Of a DNA stretch of 64,000 nucleotides, positions 22,350 through 35,457 are shown piece after piece (positions within the stretch are counted from its first letter, which is position 1; each line of letters opens with the position of its first letter). The notes beneath the pieces were generated by a model that was given only the letters and a program-made list of their open reading frames with translations, did no database searches and was not told the origin of the DNA. Origin of the DNA: Hibiscus mutabilis (Eukaryota > Streptophyta > Magnoliopsida > Malvales > Malvaceae); contig CM033712.1 in the NCBI GenBank assembly GCA_019671005.1, positions 74,598,479 through 74,662,478 on the forward strand, written 5' to 3'. The position numbers were made by a program, and so were the translations under genes.

Positions 22350-25300
22350 CTAAACCATTTCCAGAATTTTGATATTCCCAGTGGAGTTTGCAGCAACTAG
22401 GGTAGAGGACTGGCCACGCCAACAAACAGAAGAGATAAACTGTGTGGCATCATCCGTTTCATGTCCGGAAAGTGGATCCGTGTTGTTGAACTTAAACGAC
22501 AATGCTGGCATCGGGAAAGCCTTATGGTATATGAATACCTATACAATAGAGTTTCTAGTGAGTGCTAAAAGCATAAATCTGTACCTTATCATGTTCAAAA
22601 GGCATAACGGAACAAATGCCTCATCAAACAAAAGAAAGAAGAAAAAAGCAAAACATTCTACAGACATGTTCAAAACCGGAAGTTGTGGTTTATTACATGT
22701 TGATACTTATAAACCTCAAGTTTCACCAAAACTAAGGAGCTCCCATTGTAGAGACTCCATGTAAGATTTGAACTAAGTTTCACCAAATCTTGAGCTGCTA
22801 ACTGCAGATCATTGAAAATTCACTTTTCTCAACATCTAACTTTTCGTAATCTAATATGCATACAGAGTAAATGTGATCAGGCATGCATATTTAGATATGT
22901 TCGATAAAGGATAAAATTGCAACACTACACAAAACATTTCTCTACTGCAACACTAGCAATGGAATTTTCTTGTCTCTTGAAATAATTGTGATACCTAATT
23001 CTTTGATGTCATAGAGCAAGATCACAGTATGATCTTCAAGAAAGAATGACTATAGAAGGAACTTTCTCCAAAAATTTGCCTATGGTAAGGATGACAGCTT
23101 TTTCAAAACTAATTTTCAACTGAAGAAAATGATTTCAGCATTTCAACAGAGTACCGGAGCAATAAGAAAGCCAGCAAAACCAAGCTATTCATGCATGTTT
23201 ATAAAACTATATATCACGAGAATGTATGGATTACCTCATTAGTTTCAGAGCCAGTAGCAATGTAACCATCAGATACCGACAAGCCCACAAAGTTCTGCAA
23301 CAAGAAGAATATGCACCCACAATATGAAGTACATCAACCAGGGGGAATAATTTTCCATGACAAGTTATGTTGAGACAAGAAATTGTTCATGAAGATAAAC
23401 AAACTCGGGCAAACCGAATAAATTTGTCAGATTTTACTATATTCATTGAAACATATGCAGTTACCAGAAATATTTGCAAGAAAGGTTAATGACTCTTAAG
23501 ACAACCAAAGGGAGGGACAAAATTTGACATTGTAATGTGAGAAGCATTAAAAGTACAAGTTAATATACCTTTACATTCATGTGGCCAGTAAAGGACTGAA
23601 GGGGAGTATCAATGACCCGAGAATTGCACATTGACAAATCCCAAAGCTTCAAAGTGTTATCCGTCGAAGAAGACACTAGAGTATTTGCATCAACAAACTT
23701 GACATAACTCACAGTTTTATTGTGTCCAACTAGAGTGCATAGAGGAATCCTAGAGTTTCGAAGATCATAATAATAAATTTTATGATCTGCTGATCCGAAT
23801 GCAAGAGAACGACCAGAATCAACAGGAAACTGGACACAGCAGACATTGGCCTTCGTTTTGATGGTACAAATACTTGCTCCCTGCAGTAGCAGCCCAGGTA
23901 AGAGAAAAACTTATCATATATCGAGAATAAAATATACACAAAGAAATTAGATTACTGTAGTACATTTATTTTCAAAGCTGACATCCATCAAATGCAAAAG
24001 TAGTATTGCCTGATTGATACTCCATAGCTTTACAGAGCCATCGTCACTCCCGCTAGCCAAAACTGTTGGATCTGCTGATGAAAAGTCGATGGACCATACA
24101 CGTTTCTCGTGCTCTTTCATTTCAGTGAGTACTTGACTTCTTGTAACATCCCACACCTGAAAATGGTCAAGATATGGATTCAGATACGGGAAAAGACAAC
24201 TGAACAAAGAATGTTAAGCTAATGTTTTACGTACCTGCACCACTCCTTCAAAGTTACTTGATGCAATCTGACTTTTGATATAACTATTCCAACATATACT
24301 GCTTAGCTTAGAACGACTAGCCATTTCAACCACGGGATAGTGGATGTCACGATTTTGATTTATGACAGCATCACATTCAAAGACTTTAATCTTCTTATTT
24401 ACACCAGCTGTAGCGAAAAATTCTGAATCACGATCAAACCCGAGAGAGCATACCAGATTGGAAGAATTTAATAAATCTCCTTGTTTCAAATTTGCCTTGA
24501 CTTTTAACTTGCTGTAGGACAGATACTTGCACAAGCCCTCAAGGAATGGATTTATCCATCCACTTTCCAAGTTCTCACTGTAGCTCTCTTTCGATGTTAA
24601 ATTATTGACAGAACTTCTTTCGGTCATAACAATAGATCCACGGCCATCACTATTCAATGGTGTTTGTCTATTCAAAGGCTTCCCAGATTGCTTCACTGGT
24701 CTGCACCTTGTTAAAAAATATGCTGACTCAAGTTTCTTAAAGTTCTTCATCAACCGAGAACTTTTCAGAAGAAAACTTTCTTGATTTTCGGAATGTGTAT
24801 CAGACTTTTGGCGAGTTTCTAGATTATCACCACATTCTTCAACATTTTGAACCTCAAGTCCCAGTCTAAATCGTTTTCTAGACCCCAAGCTAGAAGAATC
24901 ATCATTATCAACAATATTTATCGAGGGGAGATTTGGTGTAGAATTGTCATCTTTCCCGGTTCAGCATATGAGCTGCCCTTTTTCTTTAAGATTGTTTGCT
25001 GCTTCGCAACTTCTGCAATGTCGGAACACAGAAAAGAAATAGTATCTTGCAACCTATCAGCGACTTCCTGTTTCCTTCGTTGCATCATCAAAAGAAATTC
25101 CAGCAGTAACTCCTGCTCCTCTATTCTCTCACGGAGCTCGATGGCCGCTTCACGTTCTTCCAGATTATCCCTTGGTTCATTAAGAAACTCACTTTGTAAC
25201 AACTCACTGTTACACAAAAACATTATTCATACATCAGAACAACAATTGTGACATTAAAAGTTAAGTGAAGGTAGTATGAATGAGATTTATTTTTACTATT

Positions 25301-26652
25301 ACTTCACAAAGGGGAAACAAAAACCGAAACGCACCATTATCCGTCAGAAAAACAAATGTCCACAAACAGTAAGGGATAATGGGAACCAAATATAGAAATT
25401 ATATAAATAATGGTCAATATGCAAAAACCAAGGAGAGGTTACCCCATTTTTGGACGACTACTTGGATCGGGATGCAATAACCACAAACAAAATGAAGCTT
25501 CCTTTGGCCATTTCAGTAGCAATTGTGGAGGAAGAACTCGATGTCTTAAACTAGACATAGTTCTACTCTTCTCTTCTCTTGAGCTGAAGGGGCAAAATAA
25601 CTGCATACACCAAAAAACATACTTGTTTAAAGTGATACAACAAAAAAGGTTTTAACATTCAACCCAATGAAGGAACAATAATTAATAAAAAAATAGACAT
25701 CTTCGAGTTTTATTGAGCATTAACTAATAACTAAAACAATAAACCAATAACACCAAACTATTTCAAAAGTTAAAAAAATGAGATAGTATCAATCATTCTC
25801 GAAACTAACCTCAAAAAGGAGAACTCCCAACCTATAGATGTCCGAAGCACAAGTACTGAGAGAGCCAGCTACCTCTTCAGGACTAGTGTACCAACTGGTC
25901 TCCATAAGCAAAATCTGTTTCATAGGAAACGGCTGCTTTTTCTCTTCTACTTGCTCAGAATTTTGACATTCCAAGATTTTATTTTCTTCACTCTCCTCTA
26001 AATGTGCATTCCTCGGACATATTGAGCCCGACTGCATGCAACTAGCTTCGGATAAAGCATTTGTTGGAGTTTGCACATCTTCATTCATCAGCCTACGTTG
26101 TTGATGCATGTCAAGGGGCAAAGTAGAAGATAAACCCTTAACCTCCATATTTTGGCTATTTAATGCATCCTCGACAGAATCCGATCCTGAATCCGAAGAA
26201 GATGCAGATTCAATGAAGGAAACATGATTAAATGAGGACATGATGAAACATGAAGGTCGAACATTATGGACAACAATCCCTTGAGAATGTGCTATATTTA
26301 CAATCTCAACTATTTGCCTAAATATATGCAGACACTCATACACATCAACAGATCTTTCTGGTTTATCCAACCACTGCCTCAAGCTAACATCACCCCATTC
26401 AACGGAATGGATGAAAGGGTTTACCGCCGTCTCGCAAACCCCAGAAACACCAATCTGTCTCCTAAGGTGATCATTGTGAGCCAGAAAATCCCTACCATCC
26501 TCTTCCGTGAACCCGATATCACGCAAAATGTCTCCCGAAATGCCTGTTCTTTCAACATGAAACAGACTCGGATCCCTATCTGAGACACCAGAAGTGTTCA
26601 GTGCCCTAGAACTATCAGACTCCTTCCAAGCAGACTCAGATGAACCCTCCAT
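22350..26652 (-). CDS. SPA3: SPA-type repressor of photomorphogenesis (SPA3/SPA4-like), WD40 protein
   Basis: SPA proteins partner COP1 in the CUL4-DDB1 E3 ligase that degrades light-signalling factors such as HY5 and CO in the nucleus. Seven coding exons read on the minus strand: 25810-26652, 25443-25600, 24235-25206, 24010-24156, 23569-23880, 23235-23294 and 22350-22538. They give 893 residues once one frameshift is bridged. Exon 1 carries the kinase-like region (WGDVSLRQWLDKPERS, IVVHNVRPSCF, TSWYTSPEE); HNVRPS replaces the catalytic HRD loop, so it is a pseudokinase. Exon 3 holds the coiled coil (NLEEREAAIELRERIEEQEL) and FLEGLCKYLSYSKLKVKA. Exons 3-7 form the WD40 propeller (EKRVWSIDFSSADPTVLASG, GSADHKIYYYDLRN, GLSVSDGYIATGSETNE, ANSTGNIKILEMV). 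Exon 3 has a one-base loss at about 24952-24960, after GSSYAEPG. Intron 4 appears to use a GC donor. The short N terminus favours SPA3/SPA4 over SPA1/SPA2; which of the two is uncertain. Confidence 0.92.
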
Positions 26653-28743
26653 TGTTATCCTCCAAGAATTGCATGAAGACCACCACTCAAACATCCAAAA
26701 AACGAAGAAAATCGCTGGCTTCTTATCCAATCCCTCGCTTCTACCATTATCATATTGAAATCATAAACTCATTTCATTGTCACAAAAGGAAAAGAAACCC
26801 AGGTTCCAGTCAATTCACTGCAAACACAAGGAACCAAAATCAATAACCTTTACACACCAAAATTCTCATTATACAAACTATCACAAAACCCCCACCACCA
26901 TTAACACCGCCAATCAGAAAAAGAAGAAAAGTTAAACAAAAATCTCAACCAATAGCTAAAAACACTAAATACCCACTATTAAGCATATTATCAACTATAT
27001 ATCACATCAAACAACAAACAAAATACTGTTGTTGCTAGACCAACCTGTAAAATGAACCACACAGAAAAAAGGGTCTTTTAGTTGACACTAAATACTCTCC
27101 ACCTCACAAAATCTCCCACAATTTTTTCATGAAAATAAATAAAATAAAGCACAGTGAATTTGGATATCAACATTAAAGAAAAAAAAAGAAAACAATTTTT
27201 TTCTTCTTCTAGTAACTTTATTTAATGTTTATTTTTTAAAACATAGGCCACTCTTTTGAGCAGTTCATTATCTTCTTCTAGCTTTTTTCCAATTGGAGTA
27301 CGTGGCATTACCATGACCTCAAAGCCATTTTCCCCCCCTCATGCAACAGGACAAGAAAGTAAAATTTGAATATCCTGTGGGTCCAATTGCAATTAAAAAA
27401 TTTACAAGGAAACTGCTCTGGGACTCTGAATTACCCCCTTTATTATTATAAAATCACTATCTTGGTGTTGAAAAAGAGAATCTTGGTTATCTTTGTTTCC
27501 CAAAGAGGAAAACTTTTAGATCATTGAAACCATACAAATTCACTCAAAGTTTCATTTTTTATTTATAATCTTTAAAAAATATCAAATCAAGTGATACAAC
27601 TTTATATTTTTAAAATAAATTTTATATATAATTTTTTTAAAAAAATAAAAATTTTAAATAAAATTATTAATTTTTATAAATTTTAAATTTAATTTTTCCA
27701 GATCGTTCATGGTCCATCCAAACATACCACATGAAAGAATTAAGTTTTAATTCTAAAAATTGATAAACAAAACCATATGTGTGTGTGAATTGCTAGTTAA
27801 AGATGGATTTTCAAGATGACATTTTGACCATTTTATTCAAAAATTCAAAAATCATGTTGATTTTATAAATTAGAATAATTATCTGACTTGGTTGAGTCAA
27901 ACTTAGAACAGTGTCAGCATAGTGAAAGAGTTTAAGTGTAAACATAGATTATTTGTTAACCCCACACAGATTCTTGATTAACCATTTTTATCATCTCAAT
28001 TTTCAATTTTATCATTAGGGTCCCTACACATTCTTTTAACAAAATCATTTTACTGAAAACAATATTCACAAATAATCATAAACTTTCAAGAAATTAAAGT
28101 ATTGTTTAATAATATTGTTTACATATTAATACATGGTCATAAACAACCCATACCAAAATAGCTAAATTATAGACAAGTTGAACCCAACTTATTCAAATTA
28201 AATTAAATTTCTAATATTACTATTTTAAGAAAAAAATGTTACTAAATTAAGTTCGTGTGGCACCCATGAGATTTCAAATTATAAACACCTCCCCCCAAAA
28301 ATACAATAAATATATTTCGCCATGAATGAGATTTCCCTATCCCCCACCTATATGAAAAAGCATTTTTGTAATATTTTTTAGTACATTAATTTTGATTTGC
28401 AGACAAAAGCTTTGGTGTGGAACATATTGTCGTGAAGATGGTCCTAACATTTAATGCATCAATCTAACCTTGGGCAAAAGGAAGTATAATTTTTTTTTTT
28501 CAAAACTCGGGCTCTACCGCACGTTTTTTTAATATATTTTTAGATTATTTCGGATCATACCATACAAATTTACTGAGTGACTCTTTTAATTTAACTTTCT
28601 TTATTCATAACATTTATTATCTGGTCATACATATTCTTAACCCTTTAACAATGTACACAACTTACAGATAAAACAATTTGAACTCGGGTCTCTGGAGATG
28701 AACGTCATTCACTTTTCCACTAAATTAACTGATAATTTTTTGA

Positions 28744-28860
28744 TTAAATAGAGGTGTACTACATTCCTATATCGGGGTTTGAACCCATACAAAATAAGGT
28801 AAGATGAACATCTTTAGCCACTAAGCTAATTAATAAATCTCAAACTAACTAATAATTGAT
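28744..28860 (-). repeat. tRNA-derived SINE-like element
   Basis: On the minus strand it reads box-A-like 'TTAGCTTAGTGGC' followed about 30 bases later by box-B-like 'GGGTTCAAACCCC', the layout of an RNA polymerase III tRNA promoter. A close relative lies at 47929-48045, sharing the spacer and the downstream phrase ending 'AGTAGTACACCTC...TATTTA'-like sequence. No poly-A tail or target duplication was identified. Confidence 0.55.
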
Positions 28861-29043
28861 ACACATTTTTTATATATATTATTATGATTTTTTAAAATAA
28901 TATTTGATAAGTGTCATTTGACAAATTTTATTTATAAAAATTAAAATTTTTTATATTCAAAAAAAAAAATAGTTAACTGTTCAAAAAAATTAAAATTTTC
29001 ATCGATAATAAATGAATGTTTTATATATATATATATATATGAT

Positions 29044-29263
29044 GGGATCCAGTTACATGGTATAAAACTCATTTAGTCTTACATTAATCCGTGGTCATTG
29101 GATGAGTAAAATGGATAAATGAGATTAACAATAAAAAATGTGAAGATTATCACTTGGAAAAAAAAAATAAGAAAGCAATCTTAGCTATTAATTACCATCA
29201 TCCAACAGTCAAAAAAAATATAAAAATAATTGAGTTTTACACCATGTAAGTAGATCCTAACCC
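29044..29263. mobile_element. MITE inserted in a TA-repeat tract
   Basis: The termini 'GGGATCCAGTTACATGGTAT' and, reverse-complemented from the right end, 'GGGTTAGGATCTACTTACAT' align as imperfect inverted repeats and both continue into '(A)AAACTCA'. It is about 220 bp long and flanked on both sides by (TA)n. A related, longer copy is at 45012-45540. Confidence 0.6.
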
Positions 29264-30778
29264 TATATATATATATATGACCAAATGATTTGGGCCACAA
29301 AATTTTTATGGTTTTCTTTATCAAATATTATGAAACTTGAAACACTAAAATTTCTGCAATTTTGAGTAAGCTTTTCTTTATCTTTGTCATCAAGTAAGAA
29401 TGTGTGCAATTTCTTAATATTGGTTACATGCAATGTATATTTAATTTGGTTGTTCTAGATTCATAGATAATGTAGAATAATTAATTATTCATAGAATATC
29501 TTCACCTAATTACATGGAATCTTCAACTTTCTCGTTTGATTAGGAAAAAGAAAATATATTTTTAAACAAAAAAATGCATGCATTTTATAAAGGATAATTA
29601 GTTGATATACAGGCGACGAAAACTTTTAATTTTCACGAGCGCCTTAATTTTAGAGTTTAAGGACTTAGTTTAGGGTGTAGTGTTTAAAGGTTTATACTTA
29701 GTAATTTAGATTTAGTGATTGTGAAAAGAATTTATTTTTTTAAAATTTAAAATTATAAATAAAAAAATATTTTTTAGTTTAAACCTAAATCATAATACCC
29801 TCCTAACTCCTAAATTCTAAATACTACACCTTACCTTTAAAGACTTTTAGCTTAATAACATTTACCCTAAAAATGCTATTGTTTAATTTTTAATTAATAA
29901 CCAATAAAGTATTGATATAAATCCTTTTATAAAAGAATTTGTTTAAAACATGAGATTATAAATTTAAATTTGGATGACATATTATCTCATTATGTATGAA
30001 TACAATTTTGTTATTTATAGAGATTATAATTTAAATTTGGATGAATACAATTTTCTTACCTTTTAAACTTTTAGCTGTAATAACAGTTACCCTAGCATGC
30101 TATTGTTTAGGTTTTAATTGATCCAATAAGAGTTGATTAAAGATTTGTTCCATTTTTCAATAAATTTCATGACCAACCCTAACTAATGGATCTTGATCAA
30201 TGTTAATTTACAATCCCAACAATTATTTTAATAAAAAGAAATTGGTCACATTTCTATTCATACACATGCATGAATGATGTGGTCTTGGGAGGTGAATAAT
30301 TTTTTTTTTTTAATAGATTTTGATATTATAATGTTGTAACATTTCAGTTAGATCATGTGATGCAATAATTATTCACTTCACCCCTTATTTTTAAGGCTTC
30401 GAATGTTTGATCTTCACTATCTTCACTCATGAGAAAAGATCGTATTTCATGACCAGTCGTTTATTTTTCGGATGAACACCCTCATTTTATGGCTCCTAAT
30501 ACTAATGGTAAGCTCTACAAGAATGGGCCATATCTTGGCAAATTACAGTTGCCGAGTGAAAAGGAATACACATGATTAATCACTGAGAAATACTTCTCAA
30601 TAAACTATATAAGCTTAGCTAAATATGCCCAACTAGCTATCTTCCTAAGAACATCAACCTATACAAGATAATTCACCCAACATGATGGATCGCATTTCGC
30701 ACGAGAATCCATAGCCGAATGATTTGCAGTGATCATCTTAACAATGCTCATCTTGAATTTCTGTTTACAGAATTTAGC

Positions 30779-33700
30779 TCAACGACCAGAAATGAATAAC
30801 GATTTGGTTGATATTTGGTTCCCTTCTAACTGATTCCTTCTCATCTTTGCCTTGTCAAGCCGTGTTCGCCGAACAGCTTCTTGGATTTGGCGATCGTTAT
30901 CCTTGAGCATCTGATCCATGTTGCCTGACAGGGCTAATAATGGTCCGGAATAGTGAATTTTCTGGCCTTTTGAACCGTAGCCAAGCTGGAAACAAACATC
31001 GTTGAGAAGCATGTATCAGACAATTGAAATGGATCAAAGTTATTTATTAGCAAGAAAACAAAAATCTAAAAGGATATTAAGCTGAAAATACCGAGAACAA
31101 GGAATTAAAGTCTATGAATTATCACAAATACCACATTTTGCTACGAGGCCCGTATTCTTTTGCACATAGTCCAACAGGATAATCAATCGTTGAGGTGGGA
31201 AAAGAAATGTTTCACAACCGGTACTTACCAAAACTGGATCTTTGTTGTTATTTCTTCCATCTTCTTTCTGCCGCTCATTGTGTTTCGGATCCTGTTCGGT
31301 GCCGGATTCAGAGGACTCTTTAAAGGACCCTGGAAATCTCACAATCATTTTTGGAGCTTTTGATTGTGGAAAACCAGATTTTTCTCTGGAATCATCAGAT
31401 GTAAGACTACTCCTCTTGGCGCCACTAAACCTGACATCATTGACAAGTCAGCCCCAGTAGAAATTTTCGGAGCATCATCCAGGTTTTTCCCAGATTTTGC
31501 CCAAGCAGCACGGTGAGTCAGTGGCCCTGAATGAGAAGCTCTCTTGTGATGATTCCCCTGTGCATCTGCATTTGATTCTATTACTTGTGATGGTCCAGGA
31601 GGATCAATAGGAAAGCCTGAGGTGACTTCTTCGGGATGAGGATTAAACATCTCACTCCGGCTCTTTGAATTGGATTGACCTTGTCTTTTCTGGAATGTCA
31701 AAACAAATGTCAAAATGCTGAATTAAAGTAACTGTTCTAGAAGGTGGAAATTTGATTAAAAAAAGAAAGGATGGATGAATGAAAGAGAAATTAAATGAAA
31801 TAATTAGCTTATAACCAAAAACTTAGGGACAATACCATTAATATGCTTAAAAACTAACTCTAAATAGCAGAAATGGCTTAATTTGCTGTTTTCCTAAGTC
31901 ATTAAGCTTAAAGATTTCGTGAGTCATAACATTGGTGAACTAATATCATGATGTACAAACTGGTTAAGAATGACCATCACCAAACATTTAGAACAAAAAG
32001 AAGGAAATGGGAAATAATTAATCAAATCATAAGTTACCTGCATTGACAAGACTAGTTCAGCATTTGCATCAGGTGCTGGAACAGCTCGAGACTCTCTTGT
32101 TGCTCTTCTTTCAAGATCAGGTCTCAGGCCTTTCGTCCCTTCTGCTCCTTGTCTTACAATACAAAAAAAGTAAATTTTTATTAGCACTTACAACAGCAGT
32201 ATAAACAAATATCAAGTGTACAACAGTTCAGAACAGGCTGAAGATCAAAGAAATAAAATTATTTAATTGCTGAACTGATATGCAGTTAAAAGTTTTTGGA
32301 TGATCCTTTCGAAGCATTCAATTTTCTCTAGAAGTAAATCCTTGCAGTATGAAAAAAAAAGATCAAAAAGAAAATTTTCCTTAAGAAGCATGAGATCTCC
32401 CACATAGCATAATTATCTTCACAATAAAAAAGAAGACAAATATTTGATTGTAATTAAATATATAATATGCACCTTCTAGCTTCCTCATCCCTCATTTTTG
32501 CATCTAACTCTTTGCTTGGAGGATATTTTGGCAAGCTTGAAGGATCACAGGGAAGAGGTTCCGACGTAAAGAACTGATAAACACAAATAAGAACAAGTCA
32601 CGGACACAAGACAATACTGATAAATCATTATTGACGGAAAAATACAACAATGTGATTTTGGACTAAAAGATGTACATCCTACCATTTAGAATAAAACAAT
32701 TGTCTGCGCTAATCTAAAGAATGTTTTCCAGATTAAGATTTTCAAAGTAATCATGGTTTAGATGAGATGGTAATAAAGCACTGCTGTTCTTGCATCTCAT
32801 GACACCAGGGAATAGAAAACGACCCAGGTGGTTAGAGAAACCAAGAGTTCTGGCATTCTTTCTTTATATTTAAACTTGTAACACAAACGTAACTTTAACA
32901 AAACATAATTTCTACAAAAGAATGTACCTCACTCTCAAGAGCAGAACCTGCAGATCCTCGATCAGCAGGGTCAATGGAAAGTAAGGTCTCCATGAGTGCT
33001 AAAGCTGGTGCAGGAAATTCCTTAAATGTTTCAGCAACACAGCGTCTATAAGGCCGTTGGGGCTTAAAAATGGTTGCATGAGGCAACTTTGATTTTCTCC
33101 AATAGTCTTCAAAAGGAGAGCCACAAAGTTTGAAAATTTTATGCAACTGCTCCACCTACAAAACAGAAAGGCACAGACCTCAAAATCATTCATTTTTAGT
33201 AACAAGTAGTATTTTAAGGGTCTTACAGCCGAGTTATATGCATAGACATATCACTACTCAAATTTATTTGCACAAATATGTTTAAAAGCTTTGGCTTAAA
33301 ACTCTTACATTCTAAATGCTTTGTAGGAAATATTTCATGTAAATGATAAAAGCACACCTCAGTTCTTCCGGGCATAATAGGCTTGCCAGCATATAATTCA
33401 GCAAGTATGCAACCTGTACTCCATAGATCCACAGCTGTACCATAGTTTGTGGCTCCAAGTAAAAGCTCTGGTGGTCTATACCAAAGGGTTACGACACGGC
33501 TTGTCAAGGGCTGACTTTGATGGGGATCATAAAAGCTAGCCAGACCAAAGTCTGCAATCTTCAAGATGCCATTATTGTCAATTAGAAGGTTGGAACCCTT
33601 TATGTCACGATGTAGGACACCGCGGCTATGACAATGATCAAGACCACACAAAAGTTGCTGTACGTAACACTTCACCTGCCCAATAGGTCAATGTTGAATG

Positions 33701-35457
33701 TCAGGATAGCCCTTCAATGGAAAGCATAAATTTCTCAATTAGCAGGACATTTCTACTCATTACGACTGCATTTTTTTATTCAGAAATGCAAGATCATGTT
33801 ATCCCCATGTTTGGAAGACCTCTTATGGAAAATTCATTCAGGACCATAGTTACTATTTAGTACTACTAACAAGTAAACTTTGGAAAGAAAACAAATTGCA
33901 GCCAAGAAAATATAACAAAGCAAAACAATCTGAAGTACCTGTGATTCCGAAAATTTCAGACCAGGGTGTGAAGCAAGACCAGACAAGTCGTGTTCCATGT
34001 ACTCAAAAACAAGATACAGGCTGCAAGACATCCTTGAGGTAACCAGACCTTCCAGCTTTATAACATTCTGATGATCAAGTCTACGTAAGATGTGAATTTC
34101 CCTTGCCATAAATCGAACACTCTCAGGCTCGAGGTTATCAAATCATACTTTCTTCAGAGCAACAACTTTTTTCTGCTCTAAATCACGAGCCCTATAAACA
34201 TTACTATAAGTTCCCTGGCCAATCTGCATAGGAAAAACAAGTTCAGGTAAGGTAACAGGTGTTTATAAGCAACAAGAATCTGTCAAGTTATAGTGCCGGG
34301 TCACAAGATAAAAGAAATCATGCCGAATGACTGTGGTATAGCAACAGGGCACAAGAGTGGAGGGGCATGGCATGACAAGATGCCTTATTTCTGAATATAG
34401 GAATATTATTCCTGGATTCAGAGGAATATTCCTATATTGAGAGGGAATTTCAGGTCCAGTTGTAAATTTCCAGAATTCTGATTTTAGTGCAAGGCGAGCT
34501 TGTTTTAGTGTTCATCTATCATTATCACAGTTTTCTCTCTGTTTAAGAGCATGAAACCTGTACCTTCATTTTGATTGACTAAAATGAAACAAATATTATG
34601 TTTTGTAAAAGAATAGCTCAAAGAATTTTCATAACCAAGATAATAAAAAGAAAAGTCAGTGCGGATTTACGATATGATCAAACTACAGCAGAAATACCCA
34701 ACAAAGTAGAGAAAACTTCATGTTCAAGAACAGAGATTCAAATACAGACCTCCCAGGCATTGCCACACCTTGGAATGAAGATATCTTTATAATGCAAACT
34801 ACTGAAAATACCGATTTGCTAGGGGTTTAAAAATTTATGAATTACACCATATTTTACAATCATTAATAGATGTCAAAATGGATTCCAAGTAACTATGATT
34901 TCCAAATTTAGTAGAACAAAAATGAATCTCAAAAGTTCATACAGAGACCTGCAGTTAACTATTTAAAAAGCAATTGTTAAGTCAAATAAATAAATTATGA
35001 ATGATATTTGCAGCATGAGGATACAACAGCAAACACTTTTAAGTTAAAGCATAATTACTTTATCCAGCTTCTCGAATGAGTCTGCACGCCGCGGTAGCCA
35101 TCCCCGGATTGCACCCCCAGCTACTGCAGATAACCAAGCAGGCCACCCTGCTGCCACCTGCTCTCCTTGTGTAGCTTTGGGAACACTACCAATCCCTGGA
35201 TGTTGAACAACAACATACTCCATCTTCTCCCTTTTCCTATCCAAATTCTCGCCGTGTAATCGAACCAAATCACTCACTTGTTTATCAATCAACATTGCAT
35301 TATCATGCTGTTCCTTGGCTCTATACAGTTCCTCCCTCCTCGTAGTAGTAGCTCTCGGTACCCTAACATCTGATGAGGCTTTATTCGATGGCCTCTCTCT
35401 AGGACACTCCTTACTATCTTCAATGGTGGACGGCTTGCAACAAATGCAACCCATCAT
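30779..35457 (-). CDS. CDK-like Ser/Thr protein kinase (At1g18670/IBS1 group)
   Basis: This is a plant CDK-related kinase with long flanking regions. Eight coding exons on the minus strand: 35059-35457, 33939-34223, 33358-33675, 32928-33155, 32473-32573, 32038-32152, 31229-31689 and 30779-30985. They give about 703 residues from the second ATG (35454). That start is preferred because MGCICC is a classic N-myristoylation/palmitoylation signal, implying membrane attachment. The kinase core shows IGQGTYSNVYRARD (Gly loop), VALKKV (Lys), FMAREIHILRRLDHQNVIKL, YMEHDLSGL, HRDIKGSNLL, DFGLASFYDP, TLWYRPPELLLG, YGTAVDLWSTGCI and LLSIDPADRGSA. The C-terminal tail is low-complexity. Two lesions interrupt it: TGA at 34143-34145 (about residue 159) where relatives have Arg (VALKKVRFDN), and a one-base loss near 31420 in exon 7, after which RSSLTSDDSREKSGFP continues in another frame. 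All other exon joins are in phase. Confidence 0.9.

Larger units (their letters stand above)
26653..30778. other. Promoter side of the SPA-like gene, then intergenic repeats
   Basis: The first 500 bases or so upstream of the SPA-like ATG probably include its 5' UTR and promoter, but no TATA box or transcript start could be fixed. Beyond that there is no gene. The gap holds two tRNA-like segments (28630-28740 and 28744-28860), a MITE (29044-29263) and degenerate telomere-like phrases (29630-29880). The end next to 30779 should contain the 3' UTR of the kinase gene. Confidence 0.5.

Noticed and set aside
24847..25251. 134-codon plus-strand ORF over the SPA-like exon 3
   Set aside because: Antisense shadow of the coiled-coil coding sequence.
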